NCBI GenBank assembly: GCA_036924085.1
Contig: JAVGWX010000007.1
Span: 69,011,860 to 69,075,859, forward strand
DNA: 64,000 nt
Source: Ariolimax columbianus
Taxonomy: Eukaryota > Mollusca > Gastropoda > Stylommatophora > Arionidae
Direction: 5' to 3'
The translations under genes and the position numbers were made by a program. Position 1 is the stretch's first letter. Every line of letters starts with the position of its first letter. The notes under the pieces are model-generated. The model did not search any database and was not told the origin of the DNA. It saw only the letters and a program-made list of their open reading frames with translations. Positions 33,092 through 44,756 of the stretch are shown piece by piece.

Positions 33092-35925
33092 GGGGGGGGG
33101 GGTAGGGCAGAAGTGTGTAAGGGATAGCACCTCACGGTGAGAGGCAGCCACATCCTTGATGGCCAGGATCCTATTTGGTTCCCCCACTTCTGTCTAGCTC
33201 ACGTATGGCTCCTAGAGTCTGCCTGTGTACGGCAGCGCCACCCCCCGGGCAACGGCTTTGGCTGGCCGGCTAAACTACGTGGGTGAAATGACAAGAAGGG
33301 GAGTCCACCCCTGACAAGTACACACAGCTGCTGGTGGAAGAGGCGGAAGATCGACCTGTGCGACAACGACTCTGAAAGCGGGAGCTGGAAACGCCTGGTA
33401 TCGGGCTAAGGGCGCACCAGTGACCATAGTTGGTAAGCGGCCAGAACAATGTCCAGAAAGCAATGGCAAACTACTGGATGTAAAATGCCAAGAAACCTAT
33501 GACAGTCGAGAGAAACGAAACTCAAAGATCTGATGGTGAGGCCCTCAGACCAGGCAGATCATCGACGCCAACTGGGGAAGAGGCCAATTGAATTCTGCAC
33601 TGAAAACAAACTCTCCATTGCCAACACCTTCTTCAAACAACATCCACGAAGACTGTACACGTGGACCTCCCCGGATGGCAACAGCAGAAACCAAATAGAC
33701 TACATCCTAGTGCAACAAAGATGTAGATCAAATGTGCTGGCGACAAAAACACTGCCAGGAGCAGACTGCGATACGGACCACGAATTACTGTTTGCAGTTT
33801 TCCAAACAAGACTACGCAGGATCTACAAAGGTTGCCAGCCAATACGCTTCGATGTATCAGCAATACCTACTGGATACAACATCAAAGTAGAAAACAAATT
33901 TGAGGTGTTGCTTGCTATACAGGAAGAGATGACATCTGAGGAGTTGACATCGTACGCAAGGGAGATTTTGATCTCGACAGCAAAAGAAATGATTCCAAAG
34001 ATATTGCACAAGACACAGAGCTATATTACAGACGAAACACAGAAACTGATTGCAGAAAGGCAACAATTAAAACAAATGGGAAGTAAGGGGACCAACACAG
34101 CATATAAAAACTGCGCAAGAAAAGTTAGAAGAGAAATAAGAAAAGATAAAAGAAGATACATAGTAGAAACATGTAAGGATATCGAAAACCTACAACAACA
34201 AGGCAAAGAAAGAGATGCATTCAAAGCAATAAGAACACTGACAAGGGAATTCCGTCCGGTTCCACATGTCATAAATGACGAAGAGAATAACACACTAACA
34301 GAAACCAAAGACATACTGAATAGATGGAGAGAGTACTGCAGAACCATGTATGGAGACAGCACAAAGCGCTCAGTTACAATCCTACCAAAGGATGAGAAAG
34401 AAGCTGAACCAACATTGGAAGAAGTACGCTCTGCAATTAAAAGCCTGAAAAAGGGAAAGTCCCCAGGATGCGATGATATCCCAGCAGAGCTAATACAAGC
34501 AAGAGGAGAGGCATGTGCTCGAGTCTACCACAAGCTGTGTAAACAGATATGGCACAGTGCAGAGTGGCCAGAAGCATGGAAGAAATCAATTTATATTCCC
34601 CTCCCCAAAAAAGGCAACCTGAAGCTGTGCACGAACTACCGAACTATCGCACTGATCAGCCATGCTAGCAAGATACTCCTGCGAATCCTATTAAGAAGGA
34701 TAGAGAAAAGGTCTGAATCTGAAATTCACGAAGTCCAGGCAGGTTTTAGGAAAGACAGAGGGACCCAGGACCACATATTCAATTTAAGGAATATCTATGA
34801 AAAATGTAGAGAGTTTAATGTAGACCTGTACACATGTTTCATTGATTACACTAAGGCCTTCGACACAGTAAAACATCAAAATCTGTGGAGAATCATGAAG
34901 GAAATGGGGTTTCCTTTGCATATAGTCCATCTCATTGAAAGATTATACCAAGATCAACAAGCCGCTGTCCGAGTATCTGGGCAAACATCAGATTGGTTTG
35001 CAGTACAAAAGGGAGCCCGACAGGGATGTATACTCTCACCTTATCTGTACAACATATATGCGGAATGTATAATGAGAAATGTGCGAGAAGATGAGAACAT
35101 TGAAAGTTTCGACCCATTTACGATTGGGGGGTACGAAATTCCAGAGTTACGATATGCAGATGACACAGTGATACTATCAAGAAGTGCGGAAGGGCTAGAG
35201 CAGCTACTTTCAGCTGGACATAGTAAAGATCAAAATCTGTTCATAAACATAAACAAAACAAAGATAATGACCACCGATAAAACACAATGTCAGCATAAAT
35301 TTACAGTGTGTGGTGAGGAAATAGATCAGGTTACACATTTTGAATATCTGGGCTCCAAAATCGACAAAAATAGTGACTGCTCGAAAGAAATCCGAAGAAG
35401 ACTAGCTATGGCAATGCAGAGACTGAACAGCCTGAAGAAATTATGGCAGGGCACCAACAAAACGATAAAAGTAAAAGTCTTGAGAGCCTGTGTTTTTCCT
35501 GTGGCAGCTTATGGCTGTGAAGCATGGACGATTACCAAAACTTCTAGACAAAGAATCGAATCCTTCGAGTCAAAATGTTACAGAAAGATCCTCAGAATAC
35601 CCTGGACAGAGAAAAGAACAAATGTAGACATTCGGCAAGAGTTGAGCATAGAGGAGAACTGGTTTATCAATTCCATTTTGGCTAGAAAATGCAAATACTT
35701 TGGTCACATCAAGAGACACAACGGTCTTGAGAGGACGGTGATGGAAGGCATGGTGCCAGGCAAAAGAGGAAGGGGTAGACCAAGAAGACGATGGCACCAA
35801 GATATCCAGGAGTGCCTGAGTATGACAGTGGCGGAAGCTGGCGTTTTGGCAAGGGAACGAGTTTCTTTCAGACAGACTGCGATGGGAGCGACGTTCTACA
35901 AAGGACATGCTACATGATGATGATG
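33092..35925 (+). mobile_element. RTE-type LINE with near-intact ORF (RTE-2)
   Basis: Flanked by a perfect 10-bp duplication AAACGTCTAG (33082-33091 and 35926-35935) within the 59-bp satellite. It starts with a run of about 12 Gs and ends with an (ATG)n tail (ATGATGATG), the short-microsatellite 3' end expected for RTE elements. About 440 bp of apparent 5' leader (33092-33532) precede a single 794-codon frame that runs to within a few bases of the tail. Perfect duplications and an uninterrupted frame point to recent insertion. The N-terminal half of the endonuclease is missing. Confidence 0.93.
33533..35917 (+). CDS. RTE-type endonuclease (partial) and reverse transcriptase polyprotein
   Basis: 794 residues without a stop. 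Residues about 15-100 match the C-terminal part of an apurinic-type endonuclease: FCTENKLSIANTFF, YTWTSPDGNSRNQIDYIL and the catalytic block TDH at 81-83. The reverse transcriptase follows: KGKSPGCDDIPAELI, CTNYRTIALISHASKILLRI, QAGFRKDRGTQDH, FIDYTKAFD (Asp438), GARQGCILSPYLYN and YADD at 541-544 with both aspartates, so all three polymerase aspartates are present. The C-terminal part includes KYFGHIKRHN and GKRGRGRPRRRW and ends KGHAT, typical of RTE proteins. The usual N-terminal endonuclease region (about 200 residues) is absent; the frame opens at a Met near the leader/endonuclease junction. The role is target-primed reverse transcription, but without a whole endonuclease autonomous insertion is doubtful. 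Confidence 0.9.
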   Translation: MVRPSDQADHRRQLGKRPIEFCTENKLSIANTFFKQHPRRLYTWTSPDGNSRNQIDYILVQQRCRSNVLATKTLPGADCDTDHELLFAVFQTRLRRIYKGCQPIRFDVSAIPTGYNIKVENKFEVLLAIQEEMTSEELTSYAREILISTAKEMIPKILHKTQSYITDETQKLIAERQQLKQMGSKGTNTAYKNCARKVRREIRKDKRRYIVETCKDIENLQQQGKERDAFKAIRTLTREFRPVPHVINDEENNTLTETKDILNRWREYCRTMYGDSTKRSVTILPKDEKEAEPTLEEVRSAIKSLKKGKSPGCDDIPAELIQARGEACARVYHKLCKQIWHSAEWPEAWKKSIYIPLPKKGNLKLCTNYRTIALISHASKILLRILLRRIEKRSESEIHEVQAGFRKDRGTQDHIFNLRNIYEKCREFNVDLYTCFIDYTKAFDTVKHQNLWRIMKEMGFPLHIVHLIERLYQDQQAAVRVSGQTSDWFAVQKGARQGCILSPYLYNIYAECIMRNVREDENIESFDPFTIGGYEIPELRYADDTVILSRSAEGLEQLLSAGHSKDQNLFININKTKIMTTDKTQCQHKFTVCGEEIDQVTHFEYLGSKIDKNSDCSKEIRRRLAMAMQRLNSLKKLWQGTNKTIKVKVLRACVFPVAAYGCEAWTITKTSRQRIESFESKCYRKILRIPWTEKRTNVDIRQELSIEENWFINSILARKCKYFGHIKRHNGLERTVMEGMVPGKRGRGRPRRRWHQDIQECLSMTVAEAGVLARERVSFRQTAMGATFYKGHAT

Positions 35926-36150
35926 AAACGTCTAGACTAGTTTAACGACAAAAGTCGACATGAGGTGATCGTTTTATGTTTAGTAAACGTCTAGACTAGT
36001 TTAACGACAAAAGTCGACATGAGGTGATCTTTTAATGTTTAGTAAACGTCTAGACTAATTTAACGACAAAAGTCGACATGAGGTGATCTGTTTATGTTTA
36101 GTAAACGTCTAGACTAGTTTAACGTCAAAAGTGGACAGAAAAGATGATTA
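35926..36150. repeat. 59-bp satellite, right half
   Basis: Continuation of the array at 32860, with the same GTCTAGACTAGTTTAACGAC core and 59-bp spacing, about four copies, decaying after 36130. Confidence 0.92.
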
Positions 36151-36399
36151 GTGCATATTTAGAAAAGTCTCGTTTATCGATGTCGATTACTACAATCTTG
36201 TTTGAGATGGATTATCTTAGCCTTGCCTTCTATAGCTAATAACTCTTATTTCCGATTGTTACCCAGTTGGCTTCATTCATGGACATGCATTGTTGTAATA
36301 CCCCGTTGGTTATTTAGATTGTATCTCACCCAAATCATTTCTTCAAACTCTAGCTATATTTGTTTTATCTTATGCAATTGTTTGCATGGATGGCTACTA

Positions 36400-36626
36400 G
36401 TGAGCGTCTGATTAATGAACTGTTGGAGCACACGATTATCACGAGAAGGTACAGGTTTGAACTCCCGCAGCCGTCACGCTCCAGTAGACCCAGTTGTAAA
36501 TTGGTTTCTGACTTACTATGAGATAAGGACAAGAAAGTAAGGAAGGGAACTGGCCACTCAACCTTGCACAAGCTGTAGCTTAGTATATTGCAGTTTCTAA
36601 TACTTCATTTCATGACCAGTGGTAAA
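36400..36626 (+). mobile_element. tRNA-headed SINE, target of an RTE insertion
   Basis: GTACAGGTTTGAACTCCCG is a B box. Then CCCAGTTGTAAATTGG, GAAGGGAACTGGCCACTCAA and CTAATACTTCATTTCATGAC, the family body and tail. Its 3' end is interrupted by RTE-1b at 36627. Confidence 0.75.
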
Positions 36627-37503
36627 TAATAATGGAGACGACCTTAAAAGAACATGTTGGCACGGTTACAATAGGTGACAGGCTTATCACAAACTTCCGC
36701 TTTGCTGATGATATTGATGTATTGGCAGGCACAGAGAGGGAACTCCAGGAGTTGATTGGTAGATTGGATAGAACGACCCTGAGTTTTGGTATGGAAATAA
36801 ATGCTGATAAAACAAAACGCATGACCAATAACGTTGCAGGGTTTCAATCTGTCATAGAGGCAAATGGACAGGTACTTGAGGTGGTGAAACGTTTCAAATA
36901 TCTTGAATAGTATGATCAGCGAAGATGGTTCGAAGCCAGAGGTAACTGCAAGAATAGCACAAATAACAGCGGCGCTGACTAGGCTGCAACCTAAATGGCG
37001 AGACAAGCGCCTCGCCCTCGGTATAAAAGTCAGACTACGGCGCTCTTTGGTGCTGTCAATATTTCTGTATGCCTGCGAGACCTGGACCATTACCGCAGAT
37101 ATCCAGGGCAGAATACGTGCAATGAAGATGCGGTGCTATAGAAAACTCCTAAATGTTACATATTAGGATCGTGTCACGAACGTAGACATCCGTCAGAGAG
37201 TTGAAGACGCTATTGGTCCTTTTGAAGATCTGTTCACAACTATCAAAAGACGAAAGATGGCCTGGTGCGGGCACGTCGCGAGGTCCAACGGAATTCCCAA
37301 CTCGATACTCTTTGGATCCGTACCGGGACAGAGAGGGCGAGGACGTCCAAGGAAGAGATGGGTGGACAACATCGCTGAGTGGTCAGGCCTTCGTCACGGT
37401 GAGATACGTCAGGCGGCGACAGACAGAGAGAGCTGGCGTGGGATTTTCATGTCTTCATGCGTGCCCCAACGACCTGAGGGTTACGGGATGAACTGAACTG
37501 AAT
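36627..37503 (+). mobile_element. RTE-type LINE, 5'-truncated copy (RTE-1b)
   Basis: Flanked by a 7-bp duplication TGGTAAA (36620-36626 and 37504-37510). Begins inside the reverse transcriptase at the equivalent of 25050 in RTE-1a and ends in GATGAACTGAACTGAA, the same tail. Nucleotide similarity to RTE-1a is high over the shared part. Confidence 0.9.
36632..37496 (+). pseudogene. RTE-1b reverse transcriptase C-terminal part
   Basis: Starts at METTLKEHVGTVTIGDRLIT and carries FADDIDVLAGTERELQE. A frameshift near 36905 (FKYLE, then SMISEDGSKPEV) and a stop at 37164 (KLLNVTY) break it. The last frame (37257-37496) gives MAWCGHVARSNGIPNSILFG, GRGRPRKRWVDNIAEWS and CVPQRPEGYGMN before the tail. 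It preserves the roughly 36-base segment around CYRKLLNVTY that RTE-1a has lost, so the two copies complement each other for comparison. Inactive. Confidence 0.85.
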
Positions 37504-37510
37504 TGGTAAA

Positions 37511-37769
37511 GTCTGCTGAAGAACACCATTTACCTCTATAGCTACTAGTATATGCTGAAATGTTGTCTATTTTTTGTTCCAAACAAAGAATATGACCACA
37601 ATTATATCTGAGCCCTTTCATGAAGCGCTTTGTGTGTACCTTGGGTAATGATTTCTGTTTTCTTTAATTTTCCATAATGAGACATTTATCGTCAGATACA
37701 ACTCTCTTTGATCACAAATTTGGACTTACTTTGAACAATGGTAATGGTAATGAAGATAAACTCTTCATG
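37511..37769. other. unassigned DNA
   Basis: Nothing recognised. Confidence 0.4.
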
Positions 37770-38003
37770 GACTAAGTCACTGCGCCTATGTGAGGTGGAG
37801 TGGTCAGTCGCCTTTCTTGTTATTCATAACTTCCCCAACTCATACGCCAGATGCCCATTTACAGCTGCGTCAACTGGAGAAGCGATCGTACCAGGAATGA
37901 ACCACTCCCGGATTTGTGTCTGTCCGAACGTGATTGGAAATCCTGGCGAGGTGTAAACCCAGTCTTAGCAAGCCAGCTCACTGTCCACTAGGTTACACGA
38001 TGA
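37770..38003 (-). mobile_element. SINE copy, minus strand
   Basis: Reverse complement: CCTAGTGGACAGTGAGCTGG (A-box side), a weak B box, GCAGCTGTAAATGGGCATCT, then GGCGACTGACCACTCCACCT CACATAGGC. It matches the family body, and its 3' end is incomplete. Confidence 0.65.
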
Positions 38004-38362
38004 GCGATAAAGTAGTCCTATTACTTACTTCCCAGTATCTACGTAGGTTCCAATTGATTTTGTTTAGTACACATTTATTTCTTACGAATCCAAATGCATG
38101 GTTGACACTGATGCGAATTCATCTCTTGTTGCTTTCAGTGTTAGTACATTAGCTTTGTTGTCCCCTGACAGAAGACAGTACACCTGCCAAATCGATATCA
38201 AACAGCAGCTGTTTGGTTAATGCCTATTGTGTTTCTGTTTTCTTACTTCTGTTGTGTTAAACTGCCAATAACCATCGGGAATATCGTCAAAAGATTACAA
38301 TCAGGGGCGTGCGATCACGTTCTGACCAGTTAAGGTACATTAATGTTGACCTTTCTTGACTA
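38004..38362. other. unassigned DNA
   Basis: Nothing recognised. Confidence 0.4.
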
Positions 38363-38500
38363 GAACGGCTGAGTACTAGAGTGGTCATAACAATTACATG
38401 TCGCAGAAAACGTATTTGGTTCAATTCCAGGTAAGGCCACGCTTTAGTCTACCCAGCTGTAAACCTGTATCTGACTTACTGTAAAAGAATGAAATGCAGC
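38363..38500 (+). mobile_element. SINE copy, 5' part
   Basis: GAGTACTAGAGTGGTCATAA (A-box side), TTTGGTTCAATTCCAGG (B box), CTACCCAGCTGTAAACCTGT and GACTTACTGTAAAAGAATGA. The 3' part is not recognisable. Confidence 0.6.
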
Positions 38501-39984
38501 TAAGAAACGAAATTGAACAAACAAACACCGAGTATAATAACGTATCTGACAGTGTATGCTATTCTTGTTTCATCTTCACTACAGCCGGAGTGTCGGACCA
38601 CCACTATAGTTGGCCTCGTTTAGGAAGTCTGCACCTAAGCACTTTGTGTACTTATGTAATGGCGATTGACACGAAAAAATATATATCCACCTGCTCAACT
38701 TTATTTAGTCACCTTTTACAACATGCACTGAGATTGGTGCTGTTGCTGATAATACCACTCGAACTTCTTTGGTGGTGTGTTACAGTGACTTTCATCACAC
38801 CCCGAGACGTACTTGTCTGAAGTCCTCCTGGCTGTAGTACAATGGGAAGCTCGTCAGTAAGCTTACCAGTATGGAGATTTGATGCATGGAGAAGCAGTAG
38901 TTCTGTATGTTCCTCCTCTAATAAGGACAACGGTACCAACTCGGGAAAGTATGTGCTATTTGAAAATCTTAACCTTGGTTGTGGGCGCTTCTACATACAG
39001 TTTTGCAGTGTCTTACAATTATAAACAACGAAAATAAATCTTAGCTACTTGGCTTCAGTAATGTTTGTTTTAACTTCAGTATCTCTGCCCAAAAGGAGCA
39101 GCTGGCAGAAAGATGTGGGAGTCGGCGTTTGAACCATATAACAAGTCTTCAAATCTTCGGTAAGGCTTACATTTATTTCTGTCGGAGGTAAAATAAAAGT
39201 CTTGACGGCACAGTGCGTGGTGACTGCAGGTATAAGCGACCTTTATTTCTCAGCCATAATAATTCTTCCGATGGACCTCCGCATTGGTAATAAACGAACA
39301 CCGAAGGTACATTGGGTAATAGTTATCTCCACCATGTAATTTTAGAGCTATTACTAGGGAGGATAGAATAGGTCCACTGGACGACACTATACAAAAGGCA
39401 GCGAAGTAAGGTTTGGTATTTGAGGCTAGCAGCCTCATCATGTTAAATAAAGTGTTACAGAAACTCACGCTACATGAGAACATCAATGCTTTGGCGCAGG
39501 ATTTCTGTAAGTACGACAATTTTAGTTACGCACCATGCGTCTACAACAGCAAAATAAAGACACACGGAGATGAATATATTACATATCATTATTCAATTGA
39601 AACTTTGAGATTATTTATACAATTCTGTGTATTTGATACAGTCTGTTAAACGGAAAAACGCCAGCTATGAAAATGTGCAAACGTGACTAATAAGCATGTA
39701 CATAGAAACTTCTATTCAGAAAGTTCTTCCTGTCAAAGGATACAATCAATCTACATCGGTTAATAGTTACCAGACGTCCTTGCAAACTTCTCTGGTGGTT
39801 TATTGTACATTTGCTTGAATTAACTTGCAAGAAGTTATTTGTATGTGTGTTGTAGGTTACCGTAGCTATTATTAGGTTGCACAATGTCAAACATCTTCGA
39901 TATTTTATTTCAGTAATAACAGACTAAACATTGGCCTACTGGAGAACAATACAAAATGGGTAATTTTAAATGGCTTTTTCTAGA
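38501..39984. other. unassigned DNA, about 1.5 kb
   Basis: Several short frames (38494, 38842, 39250 minus, 39413) show no recognisable domain. No array or element seen. Confidence 0.45.
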
Positions 39985-40197
39985 GATTCTTCGTGGCGGC
40001 GTGGATATACTAACTCGTGGAGAAAAGCCGGGTTCGACTCTTGGTTTCAAAACGCTTCAGTTATCACAGCTGTTAGTGTGCACTCGAAGTATAGTTAGGG
40101 AAGTCAAAGCGGCATTCAATGAAATTTGATCACCGCACCTCAAGAAAACTCTTGAATCTGGTACAAACTAATACTTTATCCCTATCGGCAACCTGTA
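39985..40197 (+). mobile_element. SINE copy
   Basis: AAGCCGGGTTCGACTCTTGG contains a good B box. The body is diverged, and the 3' end TAATACTTTATCCCTATCGG CAACCTG matches the family tail. Confidence 0.62.
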
Positions 40198-40621
40198 ATA
40201 AGATTGACGTTTTCCAGGGCATGTAAATACACTTATGCCAGATTTTGTAGAAAGTGAAGAATTACACCAAAGTGTCGGTGAAAATTACAAGCAAGTCTAC
40301 TACCAACAAAATCTCAATTAGTTTTGTGATGTTTGTCAAGCTGCCATTGAATCCTCACTCGTTTGGCACTCAAGGGAGAACTAAAAGAGCCACTGTAACC
40401 TTTCAAGCATGTAGTAAAGGGCAAATTAAAATTTGTTGAAATAAAGATACAGATTTCCAGCAATACACATACTCCATGTTACAGCTCTCATCAGAATACC
40501 CCAGGCTGGACATAATGAGATGAGACAGAGACTACAAATCAAGAAAACTTCAGGGGGAAATGGACCGATCAGCATTCTCGCTTCCAAAACAGCAAGCAAC
40601 TACATAGTTATGGTTTAACTG
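40198..40621. other. unassigned DNA
   Basis: Nothing firm. AGAGCCACTGTAACC at 40388 recurs at 41778. Confidence 0.4.
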
Positions 40622-41007
40622 GGTAGGAGTAGAACGCTTTCATCAGACTGAGCACTAGACCAAACAGACTCAAGGGTCATCTTCAGACTGAGCACTAGAT
40701 ATAATAGAATCAAGCGCCATATTTAGACTCAGAACTAGACATAACAGACTCTAGGGCCATCTTTAGACTGAGAACTAGATATAACAGACTCAAAGGCCAT
40801 CTTTAGACTGAGAACTAGACATAACAGACTCAAGGGCCATCTTTAGACTGAGCACTAGACATAACAGACTCAAGGGCCATCTTTAGACTGAGCACTAGAC
40901 ATAACAGACTCAAGGGCCATCTTTAGACTGAGAACTAGACATAACAGACTCAAGGGCCATCTTTAGACTGAGAACTAGACATAACAGACTCAAGTGCCAT
41001 CTTTACA
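40622..41007. repeat. 40-bp minisatellite
   Basis: AGACTGAGAACTAGACATAA CAGACTCAAGGGCCATCTTT, spacing 40, about nine to ten copies. The first two are diverged and the rest nearly identical. Confidence 0.93.
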
Positions 41008-41639
41008 AAAATGTAGAGATCGGGACAGACAACATGTGTCCATGTATGGAGCATATCATGACCGTGGAAAACATTTTTACAAAGCTGCACGCTAACGCAG
41101 GAAGACAGAGAACAATACTGGCCTCGCAAGACAGACGAGAGACAAAAGCTGTACGGAAATAAAACAGCATTACAAACAACGGCAGCTTTTGTTAGAAAAG
41201 CTGGGACTTTGATCTAATGACGAACGAAGAAGCAGAAGAAAAAGAAATAGGCTGTGGATGAGCTAGCAACTTCATCATGTACAGAAAATTGCTGCAGAAC
41301 CAATACCTACAAGAAACCACATAGCCCTGAGGGTCTAGCTGCAATGATGGGCATATATTTTGTAGGGACATAAAATGGGACAATAAAACAAAGAACATAA
41401 GAATATTTGAAAGTTACCCATCAATAGGTCCACATCAACAGCGTAGTTTATCCACATATAAAACGTCAGAAGGTCTCTGCCAGGATTCAATCCCCAAGGC
41501 GGAGCACATTCAAGTTTGGCTTACTAATGATGTAATCTTTCATCTCCTGGATGGAGAAGCCAATAGTAAACAGGATCAGGGGACACACACTGACCAAGAC
41601 ACCACCTCATGCCCCTGTTCATGCTGCTGGAAACAGTAT
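41008..41639. other. unassigned DNA
   Basis: Nothing recognised. Confidence 0.4.
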
Positions 41640-41775
41640 GTGTCGTAACCGTCTGACCAACGAGGTGGGGGATCGACACTGTATTTCACTTAGTGGTAAG
41701 ATTACTGAGCAATCTCTCAGTTGATTACAGCCAGCTGTACCCCGGTCCACTATCTGAACTATGCGTTGGGATGTT
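41640..41775 (+). mobile_element. possible SINE copy
   Basis: GTCTGACCAACGAGGTGGGG GATCGACACTG resembles a degraded A/B-box head, and ACAGCCAGCTGTACCCCGGT resembles the start of the body. The tail is not recognised. Confidence 0.4.
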
Positions 41776-42654
41776 AGAAGAGCCACTGTAACCCGCTACC
41801 AAAGAAACGTCAATAATTCACTTCTCCGCACGAGTAACTTCCAACTACAAGAAAAACCTCCTGGATTGGACATGATATACAATAAGGTGTTCAGCCTCTA
41901 GCAAAAGAGGAATGAGGGAACGTTAGACTAGGATTGTTCAAATATACTAGTTTCATTATCGTCAACAGCTGGCCACATGTATAGAGCTGTCTGTCACTAA
42001 ACCTAAACCAAGCAATATTTCAAGTATGTAACGCTATTCTGTCAGATCAATCTATCGTTATTGTTCCTCTAGTAATATGTAATCATAAGTGGTTCCCCTA
42101 CGTTATGTTATCAGTCTCAAGCTTGGGCTATATTTGATAGGTACTACCTTAAGATCGACGCATATGAAATAACCTGGATACGTAATACAGTATGAACGAT
42201 AACATGCAACACAATTCCTAACATCATGTTAAGGAAAATGATGGGAACTGCAACGGTTAACTACTATATTGAAGCAAAGAAAATAAAGGGGTTTATACAT
42301 TTGATAAGGATGCAGTAAGATCAAACGGAAGGGAGATCATACTACATGAGACTATCAGGTCCACGAGAGAGAGAGGTCACATAGGCGAAAATGGATATAG
42401 AGAATTAAAGAAACACTCCAAAAGTTCAACATGTTGACAGTACAAGGCTCACACTTCAAGCACAAACCAGAAGCAAACTTCCTACCTGCGACGCCAGGAG
42501 ACAAGAGTGGTAGGACATAAGCAGAAGAAGGTTTCTGGATGGAATATGTGTATGGCAGACACACAAGTTGAACCACTACCACGTTGAGATCATCTCACTT
42601 GTAAGAGGCGGCTAGCAGTACGTTGTAGCCGGCAAGGGATGAAAACAGTGACAC
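41776..42654. other. unassigned DNA
   Basis: Nothing recognised. Confidence 0.4.
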
Positions 42655-42659
42655 TCAGA

Positions 42660-42765
42660 GTAAAGCACAACTCACCATTCAAGCACAACTCGCCATTCAA
42701 GCACAACTCGCCATTCAAGCACAACTCGCCATTCAAGCACAACTGGTCATTCAGACAGGTCAAAA
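42660..42765. repeat. 18-bp tandem repeat
   Basis: ACAACTCGCCATTCAAGC in about five to six copies. The minus frame reads a six-residue repeat (LNGELC), which is an artefact of the array. Confidence 0.92.
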
Positions 42766-43395
42766 GTTTGCTTTGCATTTTCTGTGTCGTTGTTACCTAA
42801 GTTGAAGTGCGTTGTACTGTGTTTTGTGCCTGGTGGCTAAGTGCGTCCGACTGCAGCACTTATAGAAATGGATTAACTTCCCGCATGGGTACGACTTTAC
42901 TGGTTCATGGATCCGAATACATGCACATTTGGTTTGTGAGTCGTTCCACTAACCACAAGACTACGCCGTCCCCAATTATATTGTATGGAGAAGCCTTCAT
43001 GGTTTATGAGAGAGCTCTAGAAACAATACCTCCATACACGAGAATACAATACAAGTGGGAACAACTCAACGTTGCGGGGATCGAAAGAAGAAGATAGAGA
43101 TGGAAGCTAACTTGCTGTACTTAAGAATGCAAACAACACCTTGCTCTGGTCAACATTACGCAGAATGAAGGAAACAGGTCGTTATAAATTATACTATCGC
43201 GGTGAAAGAGTGCAAAGCAATTAATGGCCTGTGGTATGTGTGAGGAGAGTTCTTCATTTCTTGTAATATCCGACAAGCCTAATTTGACTACCTCCTGACA
43301 CGCCTTAACATATATGACCTTGCTACACTCCACTGGCCGATGGAACATTTCCTGGCATATTTCATTTATTACGAACAACCATGCTTTTATCTGGA
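42766..43395. other. unassigned DNA
   Basis: Frames at 42807-43097 (plus) and 43121-43414 (minus) lack recognisable domains. Confidence 0.4.
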
Positions 43396-43862
43396 GTTGA
43401 ATCAATAGGTACATTATAAAACTGTGAGATACAGAGTTGAGTTAATAGGTACATTTCAACAATGAGATACGGAGTTGAGTCATTAGGTACATTATAAAAC
43501 TGTGAGATACAGAGTTGAGTTAATAGGTACATTTCAACAATGAGATACGGAGTTGAGTCATTAGGTACATTTCAAAACTGAGATACAGAGTTGAGTCATA
43601 AGGTACATTTCAAAACTGATATATAGAGTTGAGTCATTAGGTACATTTCAAAACTAAGATACAGAGTTGAGTCATAAGGTACATTTCAAAACTGATATAC
43701 AGAGCTGAGTCATTAGGTACATTTCAAAACTGAAATACAGAGTTGAGTCATAAGGTACATTTCAAAACTGATATACAGAGTTGAGTCATTAGGTACATTT
43801 CAAAACTGAGATACAGAGTTGAGTCATTAGGTACAATTGAACACTGTGAGATACAGCATTGG
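43396..43862. repeat. 38-bp minisatellite
   Basis: GATACAGAGTTGAGTCATTA GGTACATTTCAAAACTGA, spacing about 38, 12 copies. Variants with CATAAGG and CATTAGG alternate over 43560-43800, suggesting a dimeric (about 76 bp) higher-order unit. Confidence 0.9.
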
Positions 43863-44755
43863 TGATTATATTTAACAGGACATGGTAAAGTTCTGGTAGT
43901 TTAATTGTTAACATCCAAACGTTCACCAGAGCTGTGTCCGCAGAGAAAAAAAGTAGAACAACAGTAACCTCTCATGTAATGTGTATAAGTCAACTAAGGT
44001 AGATTGTTAACGATTTTACAACATAATTTCCTGAAAATGAAATGAAGAGCAGCAAAGATTGCGCCATAACCGGCTGCGGTCAACATTGCCCTTGTTTTAG
44101 TTCATTATAAATGTCACCAGACCATGAATTTGCCCGGAATTCACACTAGTCTACGGCTTACATTTGTGTTCACGGAAACGTGTTGTTGTTTTCCATTTAG
44201 ACTGGTTAATTCGTTCGTTTTGTGCATTTTCTTCCGTCCGATTATCCTGGAATGGACATCGGCTATATGAATAGCACTACGGTTAAACATGTGTCATATT
44301 TCACGGTCTAGTTCACCCGGCTGAACTTCACGAGATTGGCGCCCTTCGCCCTAGCTGAAGACAGGGTCAGCTTTGTTGTATGAAATTTAGACAACTTTAA
44401 TGAACTGCCACCTGGAGAGAGATGAGCTCCGACAGGTGTGTAGCGGCCCAAGACACACCGTTGTAGTATGGCTGAAGCTGGTACTACAAACTGCAATAAC
44501 GGTACCTCAACGACATTTTAGGTTATGGGACTGATAATGATGATGAAATGTTATAGAAACAAGCCCTATGCGAGCGCACCCCATTGCATAGATACAGTTA
44601 GCTGTTGTTGCGCTCCGTGCTTCAGATTTGGCTAAACATAGCTAAGAGATCTGCACAACTTTGAGCAGTTCCTATAAATTGTCATTATTTAAACTGAACA
44701 GAACATTGAAAGCGCAAAACAATTTCTACATAACTTGAATTGAAGTTTCGTTCTC
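43863..44755. other. unassigned DNA
   Basis: Frame 44308-44496 (minus) has no recognisable domain. Nothing else seen. Confidence 0.4.
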
Positions 44756-44756
44756 A

